From assembly GCF_034702125.1 (NCBI RefSeq), contig NC_085872.1, positions 31,633,376 to 31,697,375 on the forward strand: DNA of 64,000 nucleotides. Direction: 5' to 3'. The notes beneath the pieces were generated by a model. That model made no database searches and was not told the DNA's origin. It worked only from the letters and a program-made list of their open reading frames with translations. The position numbers and the translations under genes are program-made. Shown here one piece after another: positions 55,889-64,000 of this stretch. The DNA is from Engraulis encrasicolus. Lineage: Eukaryota; Chordata; Actinopteri; Clupeiformes; Engraulidae. Every line of letters begins with the position of its first letter. Position 1 is the stretch's first letter.

Positions 55889-56928
55889 CTGTAGAACGAG
55901 AGCACATTTCCAGATGTATGCACATAGTGCTATTACATTATATGGTCAACAATAAGTGTTATTGTAGATGATGGCGCACAAAGTTGCACATGTGAATATA
56001 AGCAACTGTCTCACATAACATGAAATCTTAATTGAGAAAAATGGAACCGGTTGAAAAATATTGTGCATCACAGTATAGATTGGATACGGTTTAGGTTTGA
56101 GGTACTTTGGTAGACACACAGCTGTCCAAATATTCTTCATTTTGGTTCTAATTGATGTAATCAACTTCCAGTCAACAAAAAGACATACCGGTATGTAAGT
56201 CAAGTAAGATCTAACACATCAGCTAAAGAAGGCTTTGAGTCAACATACACAACCAACGTACCCTTAAACTAGGAACCTACTGACCTTTGCCCAAGACCTT
56301 TGTCTCTTTACTCAGTGCACTTACTGAATTCAAAGATGGCAAAAGTATGAAATCAAAGCACAATTTCAACATGCAACTGTACTGATCATGATACCCTGCA
56401 CTTGTCAGTACCTAATAATGCAGCATGTGTTCATTCAGCCTTTTTCTAAGATCCTGGGCATTCTAATAAGGACATGGATATGTATACATATTGTAACGAC
56501 CTGTTGTTTAGGGTTATGTTTGGCTGCACTGTTTTATACTCTTGCTGTGTCAGGAGATAAATAAACCCCCCTGAGGAATATCACCCTCTGTCCTTGTCCC
56601 TCTGAGTGCCGTTCTGCTCCAATGTATTTTAAGAGTATATTAACATGCTCCAAATACCATGATATCCTAAGTTATTGTTGTACGGTGTCTATTGATGTTG
56701 CATAGCTTGAAAACATGGCATTTTGTGTTGTTTTAGATCTTTGAAAAAGCCCAATAGAATATCATCTCAGAAAGGGCCACACAAAAGTACATGTTGTTAA
56801 TGTATTTACAAGTTAAGAGTAGCATGAGAAAAACTGCATATTGAAATTGGCAATAGTTGTCTTCCATAAATATAGTAAATAACACACATTGTGGTCGCAC
56901 AATAGCACATGAGAACTGATACTCACCA

Positions 56929-57613
56929 TCAGAGCTCTAGTTTCTGTTCAGTCTGACGTTCAGATTCATCATCACTGAAAAGAAACAAACGGCAGAAAGA
57001 TGGAGGAGGAAGTGAGAAAGACACACACAAAACGCACACACCATCGGTGCCAGGTAAACAGTTTTAAAATAAAGACTGTAGGTTATGTTTCACCTGAAAT
57101 GGCCGACAATAACGGGACAGGCATCAATTTGGGTTTTTGGAAGTTGGTGCAAGCCCTCCTTCATACCTGCACAAATGTAGGCCTACGGTGTTAGATTTAG
57201 ATATAAAACCAAGATTTCCAGAAGGTAGGCTACTAAATACATCTCTAAAACTATTTTTTTTATAGTCAATACCAAAAGTAGACACTGACTGTGAATAGAC
57301 AACAGATCTCAGACCATGTCGTACAACTACATTAGTCTCAGTAGCCAACTCGGTGCACGTTGCCACATATGCTAGTGATATTTCGAGTGATTTTTCTCAC
57401 ATCAGCTGGCCACTGTACCGCGGCATTTGAACAAAGTAAAACCGTCTAAGTAGCCGCAAATACAATTTTTGGATTGACAACACATAGAAGTAGTGTTAAC
57501 AACACTTACTCTGGTGTGGAGTGAGGTGGTCTTCCTCTGTGATGAGTGGCGACGAGTCTGATTTGCCTGATGTTACCGTAGCATAGTTGTCTTCTCAGGA
57601 GAGCACACAGCAT
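56929..57613 (-). CDS. Candidate spliced micropeptide, 49 codons, presequence-like
   Basis: Minus-strand exon 1 codes from the ATG at 57613-57611 to 57510 (donor CCAGA|GTAAGT). Exon 2 is 56974-56927, with acceptor 'tttgtttcttttcag' and donor GATG|GTGAGT. Joined, the frame gives 49 codons ending in TGA at 56931-56929. Residues 1-34 are rich in Arg, Leu and His with no acidic residue ('MLCALLRRQLCYGNIRQ'), resembling a mitochondrial targeting presequence. Residues 35-49 are acidic ('DDDESERQTEQKLEL'). A third exon with a polyadenylation signal may follow at 55888. No known protein is recognised. It could be a real small protein, a 5' fragment of a larger gene, or chance. Confidence 0.35.
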
Positions 57614-58035
57614 CTTCTCTGTCACGTTTTAACGCACATTTCACTAGCTTCCCTGGACTTTTTAGACTCCGTATGGGGGGTGATCGTCGGGCAAGCATCT
57701 GGTTTTAGCTTAGGCTTATAGCCAATCGCTCCCGGTGAGGTCTTCCATCAGTGGTAGTCGACTAAATCCATTGAGGAGAAAATGCTGGGCACAGCGCCAC
57801 TTTTAGGAAGCTATCATAGCTAGCTATCTGTACTCCGTCCATGGCATCCTCCCACCTTTTCTCCCCTTCTAGTCCTTTGGAAATACAATTATAGTGACAC
57901 CACTCCCCTTGTTGCCTTTCGATTGGAAATTACATCCGAAAATAGCACAATGTGGCATTTTACTACCAAACCGGCGTCAGTTGCTTATCAAGAGAACAGT
58001 ATGCTATCGAAGTTTTCAGACTCCTGCAACTACGC

Positions 58036-58063
58036 TACGTCATCGCCCCCAGAATGCACTGCG
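58036..58063. promoter_or_regulatory. Promoter-like CRE half-site and ZNF143-type motif
   Basis: TACGTCA (58036-58042) resembles a CRE/ATF site. CCCAGAATGCACTGCG (58048-58063) matches the core of the ZNF143/STAF element found in many housekeeping and divergent promoters. It lies about 430 bp upstream of the minus-strand ATG at 57613. Confidence 0.5.
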
Positions 58064-60540
58064 CGACGAAAACATCCGTTGGTCACCGAAAAATGTAGTT
58101 TTTAAGGGCATGGCAGTATTTTATGATTTTTTTTAAACAAAATATTTTCGTCAAAAATAATAAGTGTGGTCTATCAGCCCATATTCTTCATAGCCGGGGA
58201 TCCTTTTAAAAGTCCCGTGAAGGGCACAAACATGTATCAAAGGTTCTGGAATTAACACTAACAGTTCCGGGTATGATGTGAATGGAATGTGAGCACAAAA
58301 GAAATAAAAGAGAGAGAATAGAGCACGAATGAAACGGCGAGCTTGAATGTTTGTCACTACAAAGATGGCCGTACACTCGTGTACTCAAAGCAATTAGATT
58401 CAGCGTGGCTACAGCTGAGCAGCAGTATTAGCTAGCAGAAATGTCCGGACAAAGGAGGCTATTCAATGAACAGTCTATTATCAGTTATGTGCAAAGTTGT
58501 ACCGGAAAGGTACCAAAAAGTCCGGAGAAATCTACAAGTCTAACACTCAGAGAGAGATAGGGAGAGAGAGATACAAGAGGGAGAGAGAGAGAGAGAGATG
58601 TGGGTGTAACGTGTGTGTGTGTGGGTGTGTGTGTCGTGCGTCTTGGCTAGCAGGCCGCTGTTACACAGGGGCTACTAGCGATTGTCCTTAGCTAACCCGT
58701 TATCAAAGAGAATCTTTCGAATACGGGCGATACTGTATGAACGCTTGCGAATGCGGTTCATACAAATAATCGCGGCGTACAGAAGGGATTCACGTTGTTA
58801 AGGAGTATGCGAGGTAGAAGTTAGAAGCATGCAAACTAACTAAGCAAGAGAGAGAGAAAAGAGTTCAAAACAATGTCTAAAGAAATTAAAGAACAACACA
58901 TGTGCACATGAAATAAAGCTTCGAGCTAAATTCAAAGAAACACATCTACTAAACTCTACTCAGAATTAACTAGTCATTTGCCCATGAAAAGTGTCCTACT
59001 GATTTTGTAGAGGGGTCCCACGGGAAACGGGTTGTGCCGGCCAGCGACACTGCTTTCGGTTCCAGGGGAAAAAGTTCAACACAGACTCCTGTCTGGGTTG
59101 GATCAGGGAGGATTCTTGAAGTCGTCTGCTTCTTTTGTCCTCGAGAGCCGGTGGGCTCGGTCCGACGGAAAAATGTTCAAGATAGAAACGTTCAGATCTC
59201 GAACATGGAAAAACACTGTTCCTACAGTGTTGCTTGCAAGGCGGGATGGTTACAGCTGTGATCGGACTAAGGGGGTCTTTCACGAGTTTAAGTTGGCCAA
59301 ACGAAAACTGGAGCGAAAAGTCTTTGTCCAAGGAAAAGGGAAAGGATTGCGCAGTTGAAAACTTCTTTGTCTTATCCGGGATAGGTACAGTCTTACAGAG
59401 GCTTGTCCTCTTCAAAGAGCGAGTTTCAGAGAGGGAAGGGGTACCTGTGCAGCACTCTTTATAGGAGAAACAGCAGGGGGCAACAGGAAACAACATACTT
59501 CAGTAGTACATTGCAAACAGTCTCTTTGGGTTCAGCGCCCTCTAGAGGCGCGGGGAGAAATGGCGAAAACACAGGGGAATATCACCTACAGTCACAACTA
59601 GAGTAAAGAACAGATTATTCACATTATTTCACCTACTTATTTCATTTTAAAAACACTTACTTAGCCAACTTTGTGTAGTATCCACATGCTGTGGATGCTT
59701 ACACACCGCAAGCGTGGACATCCAGTTAACGTCCACTGAACGTGTCCGGTATCAGTCCGAAACGGTAAGAATACATGTAAACAGATCATGCCTTGCACAC
59801 AGGAGCGCGGTGTAAGCGTGGCGCATGTCCAGCCTGACCGCACATGTCCGCGCTGCTCCTTGAAAATAGAACTCGAGTCTATTTTCCTGCGCGGACGTCC
59901 GCGTTCAATGAGCGGCTTCCATTGAAAATTAATGGTTGCTGCCCTCAGATAGAACGTGGACGCTGACTGTGCAGTGTGAAAGGCAGCCTGCGAACCTCTC
60001 GGACTCGCAATGCTCCCGGACACGTTAAGCGAACACAAATATGTTGGTGTGTATGTACCGTAAGCACTGCTAATCCAGAGGTTTCAGACACTTCATGGAA
60101 AGTGAAATTATGTGAAAGTAGTTGCTGCATCAAGCCAACAATTCATAGACACTTGTCACTGGTTATTACAATTCATAACCTACAGTAGGATACTGGTCAC
60201 TGTTAATTGCAATTCATAGACTAGGATACTGGTCACTGGATATTACAAGGTATTCATTATTTATACTGGGCCTCAAGCAATTTCTTTCCATATGCTATTT
60301 GTCACACATTCCTATTGTATTTCTTTGACAATGTTTCTTTACTTGCACCACTCAAAGTGCCCCATAGTCAAAGTACAGTATACCGTAATCATAACTGCAG
60401 ATGGGTCCGTCGACAGGCATATTCACTCTTTGCTTAAAACTCTCAAGAACATCATAGCATTGCTATGACATCTCAGTGAGACTTGAGTAACCTATTATTA
60501 TATAGTAAGTGATTACAGTTTTGTTGACAATAAGGCTATA
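58064..60540. other. CpG-rich unassigned stretch
   Basis: Higher GC and CpG than the flanks. It holds a degenerate GA/TG microsatellite (58550-58635), a 166-codon minus-strand frame at 58996-59496 with no domain, and at 59870-59893 a near-palindrome centred on 'ctcgag'. No gene is supported. Confidence 0.4.
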
Positions 60541-60544
60541 TAGT

Positions 60545-61340
60545 AGGGCGGCTACAAGGCCAATTTGGCTTGAATCGTGCAAATTATGATACAAGCATGA
60601 AACTTGGCAGGTATGTGCTTAAGACCAATACAATCAAATCTACCTGATTGGCCACTTGAAATGGCGGCCATTTTCCAAGATGGCCGCCAAAAAGGGCTCC
60701 AGAAATGGATTTATTGCATAGAATTGACCTAGAAATTTATGATGAAAGCATGAAAATCAACATGTATGTGCTTAAGACATATACGATCAAATCTTCCTGA
60801 TTGGCCCCTTGAAATGGCGGCCATTTTCCAAGATGGCTGCCAAAAAGACACCAGAAATTGATTTATTGCATAGAATTGACCTAGAAAATGATGATACAAG
60901 CATGAAATTCAGCATGTATGTGCTTAAGATCAATACGATCAAATCTACCAGATTGGCCACTTGAAATGGTGGCCATTTTCCAAGATGGCCGCCAAAAGGA
61001 CCCCAGACATTGATTTATTGCATAGAATTGACCTAGCAAATTATGATAAAAGCATGAAATTCAACATGTATGTGCTTAAGACCAGTGCAATCAAATTTAC
61101 CCAATTACTCACTTGAAATGGCGGCCATTTTCTAAGATGGCTGCCAAAAAACTAAAAGACCCTAGAAAATAATTTATTGCACAGAATTGTCCAAGCAATT
61201 TATGATGAAACTCGGTTTGTATGCGATTAAGACCAATAGGCCTACAATCAAGTCTACTTTATTTGCTACTTAAAATGCTGGCCATTTTCCAAGATGGCAG
61301 TCAAAAAGACCCTAGAAATTTGCAAATGTCATATGTGCAT
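60545..61340 (+). repeat. ~152-bp tandem repeat, left array, about five units
   Basis: Each unit carries 'ggcggccattttccaagatgg' or a variant (shown in parts: GGCGGCCATT then CCAAGATGG), 'ttattgcatagaattgacct' and 'gcatgaaattcaacatgtat'. Centres fall at about 60663, 60816, 60968, 61120 and 61277, a period of 152-157 bp. The same unit appears inverted at 63110-64000. Confidence 0.9.
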
Positions 61341-62693
61341 ATTGCAAATTTGGTGGAAATAATTGTTCACTCTCCTTAAATATGTTAGCATGGATGATGA
61401 ACTGATACAGATATTAAACATATTCTGCAATGACACATAAGCCACTCACAGTATGACACACAAATAGCATGGTGATGACATGCTAATGCCAGTTCTTAAT
61501 TTAATATCAATGGAGGCAGTGCGCTCCCCCCACACCCCGAAGGTTATGAGATGCTAATAATATGATGACACTGCGGTAATAATATGTCAATAACGGCAAT
61601 TCGTGGTTCTCTAGATATTGCTGTTAAACAAAAGATACACCAAAAACAAGCATTGTCATGAATTTAGTTTATTTGCTCTTGGACATTAACATGTTTGCTT
61701 TAGCTATCACATGATGGCTTTGGCTTGTCAGCCTGGAACATTCAAACATAAGAGCCTCCTCCCAGAGGCTGTGGAACATTCTGTGGAACGCAACTTCTCT
61801 AGTCAGTTGCGCCCTCTACCCGAGGGTGAGAAGGCTGATCGTGTCAAGAGTACCTGGATCCTAGCCTCTCCTAATAGGACGCATTACACGTGTCTCCCTT
61901 GGGTTGGTCACCCCTTACTGTGTGTGTCTCATTCGCTCAGCAGGAGCGCGAGTGTCAATTGTGCTGCCTGGAGTGCTGTCCCTGGGTAGGGCGACCGTGG
62001 TTAGCTAGACCATACTTCTCCAATGAAGTATCTCAGGCCCCTGCTCGACCAGGATGCATGATCGAGGGGAAGTGTATCTTTGATGTCCCCCTTGGACTTC
62101 AGGAACCAAAGTGTGTGCCCTCAAACGGGTATCTATCGGGGCTGGCTTGGCCAGCTTGCTGTGGTGGTGGTTGCTACTAGGTTCTCCGTCCGCAACGTGG
62201 ACCTACGGCCCTGATAGAGAATGTTTTTTTCTGCCAGCACAGTTGCACCTGCAGATGTTGTGTACTGAACATTCTGGAAATTCCCCCTTGTGCCAAGGCC
62301 TGGTTTGCTATTGGGGAATACCACTTGATATTGGGGGCCTCGCTACACCTCTGTGGGCTCCACCTGCACATCGGTTACACCCAGACGACATGGTTTCCGT
62401 GCCCTGGGTTCCCTCCACTGCGTGCTCTCCGTGGTATTGGATGTCCGGACGCTGCCTTTGTGCGCCTGGTGCCTAGCCTCTCTTCTTCGGGTTCGGAACT
62501 AAGACCCTGGGCCCTTGGGCGGCTGTTGCGTCTCGAGCTGCGCGTTGGGTGAGCATGATGCTTATCACTGCTGATGGACGCTGCCTCTTCGCCTTCAACA
62601 GCTCTGGGCATCGGCAGGAGAATGGTCTGTGCCCCGGCCAAGCTTTTGTTTGCGCATTCTAGGTAAAGGCAACTCAATCGGGAGTTTTTCAAT
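61341..62693. other. Central region between the inverted arrays
   Basis: 61700-62690 is GC-richer and has short frames on both strands (92-121 codons) but no recognised domain. It may be a degraded mobile element. The rest is AT-rich with no features. Confidence 0.4.
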
Positions 62694-63012
62694 ACCCATA
62701 GTGGGATGTCGAGTGTTTCGACAGAAAGAGAACTATAGGTTACCGAGGGTAACTCTGGTTCTCTGAGGGAGATGAACGAGACATCTCACTGGATTGCTAC
62801 ACTCACCCACAAGCTGCCTCAGATTGAAGCTCAGAGCCCAGCACACCTGGGCTTTGTCCCTGAGGGGGCGGGATCCCCAGCTGTGCAGCTCATTGGCATG
62901 ACGGCAAGATTGAAATCAAGTTTTGGCAAATTGTCGCGGGCGTTACCCATAGTGAGATGTCTGGTTCATATGCCTCAGAGAGCCGGGGTTACCCTTGGTA
63001 GCCTATAGTTAT
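62694..63012. repeat. Inverted-repeat segment with 'gaacgagacatctcactgg' motif
   Basis: About 62732-62791 ('aactataggttaccgagg' to 'agatgaacgagacatctcac') recurs in reverse complement at about 62948-63010, with roughly 60-bp arms. The left arm also has its own small palindrome ('cccatagtgggatgtc' against 'gacatctcactgg'). Such motifs are frequent in fish genomes; the family was not assigned. Confidence 0.6.
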
Positions 63013-63109
63013 GTGCCTTTTTGCTTGATTGTATTTCCTTCTATGATGAAATCATTGGAAATTCAAACAGTGAATGTTAACATTGATTTGGGCCACATCT
63101 GCTAGATTA

Positions 63110-64000
63110 ATTGCAATTAATGAAGTTCTAGTGTCTTCTTTGATGGCCATCTTTAAAATGCAAATGAGTGGATTTGATTATAGGCCTATTGCTCTTAAGC
63201 ACAAACACACAAAATTACATACTTGTATCATCATTTTTTTGCTCACCTTTGGGCTAAATTCAGCCTTTTTGTGGCCATATTATAAAATGGCAAACATTTC
63301 TGGCGAGTCAGGAAGATTTGATTGTATTGTTTTTTTTTTTGCACATTCATGCCAAAATTGATGCTTGTATACTTGCTTGATCAATCCTGTGCAACAAATC
63401 CATTTCTATGGTATTTTTTGGCGGCCATCTTGGAAAATCGCCGTCATTTAAACTGGAAAATTACTTGGAATGTATTGTGTTGGTCTTAAGCACATAACTG
63501 CCAAATTTCTTGGTTGTGCTTGTATCATAATTTCCTTTCTCAATTCTGTGCAACAAATCCATTTTTAGATTCTTTCATGGTGGCCATTTTGGAAAATTGC
63601 CACCATTGCAAATGGCAAATCAGATAGATTTGATCGTATTGGTCTTAAGCACATACATGTTGAATTTCATGCTTGTATCATACTTTTGTAGGTCAATTTT
63701 ATGCAATAAATCACTTTCTGGGGTCTTTTTTGGCGGCCATCTTGGAAAATGGCCACCATTTCAAGTGGCCAATCAGGTAGATTTGACCGTATTGGTCTTA
63801 AGCACATACATGTTGAATTTCATGCCTGTATCATCATTTTCTAGGTCAATTCTATGCAATAAATCTATTTCTGGGGTCTTTTTTGGCAGCCATCTTGGAA
63901 AATGGCCGCCATTTGAAGTGGCCAATCAGGTAGATTTGATTGTATTGGTCTTGAGCACATATATGTTGAATTTCATACTTGTATCATAATTTACAAGGTC
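63110..64000 (-). repeat. ~152-bp tandem repeat, right array (inverted), cut by the window edge
   Basis: Reverse complements of the left-array unit with 'ggcggccatcttggaaaatgg'-type centres at about 63419, 63580, 63731 and 63884. The outermost visible units (63110-63400) are more diverged. The array continues past 64000. Confidence 0.9.

Noticed and set aside
55813..56931. Minus-strand TGA at 56931 read as selenocysteine, continuing into the 55888 exon
   Set aside because: The downstream sequence has an ATGA and a weak stem but no convincing SECIS element, and the extension would be only about eight residues.
58996..59496. 166-codon minus-strand frame
   Set aside because: No domain, no splice context and no compositional support beyond the GC-rich setting.
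60545..61340. Regular ~152-bp repeats considered as a CRISPR array
   Set aside because: The whole unit repeats without unique spacers, the DNA is vertebrate, and no cas genes exist.
61711..62692. DIRS-type or other transposase in the core region
   Set aside because: Short frames on both strands show no recombinase or reverse transcriptase motif that I can identify.

Overview
This is vertebrate nuclear DNA, almost certainly from a teleost fish. The grounds are intron-rich genes with GT-AG junctions, a Toll-like receptor 3 gene next to a CYP4V-type P450 gene (neighbours also in other vertebrates), very long (CA)n and (CT)n microsatellites, tRNA-derived SINEs, an L2-like 3' tail, and many short inverted-repeat transposons. 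I cannot name the species.

Layout. 1-10.7 kb is repeat-rich gene desert: microsatellites, a 46-bp minisatellite, and hAT, TA-type and other MITEs. 10.7-16.1 kb holds an inverted-repeat element, a consensus ISRE, and a four-exon tlr3 gene (899 codons) on the plus strand. 20.27-29.51 kb holds an eleven-exon cyp4v gene (515 codons) on the plus strand, with several transposons and microsatellites in its introns. 29.6-43.2 kb is gene-poor: a Tc1-like transposase remnant, three SINE copies, a 63-bp-arm hairpin, and nested hAT-type insertions. 43.79-53.10 kb is a complete, apparently very young Ty3/Gypsy LTR retrotransposon with 1.8-kb LTRs and gag, pro and pol in three successive frames. Its two frame changes both coincide with -1 slippery heptamers. 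53.1-58.4 kb has weak signs of host transcription: frame-compatible plus-strand exons, a minus-strand spliced mini-gene with a mitochondrial-presequence-like N terminus, and a ZNF143/CRE-like promoter block. 60.5-64 kb holds two inverted arrays of a ~152-bp tandem repeat around a ~1.8-kb centre; the right array runs off the window.

The two host genes are independent in function. TLR3 is the endosomal dsRNA sensor that triggers interferon through TRIF. CYP4V is a microsomal fatty-acid omega-hydroxylase. Their adjacency reflects inherited gene order, not a pathway. The best candidates for something unusual are the double frameshift layout of the Gypsy element, the inverted YY1-motif arrays, the TIR-domain residue changes in TLR3, and the minus-strand mini-gene near 57 kb. 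All exon boundaries were placed by eye from splice consensus, frame continuity and family similarity.
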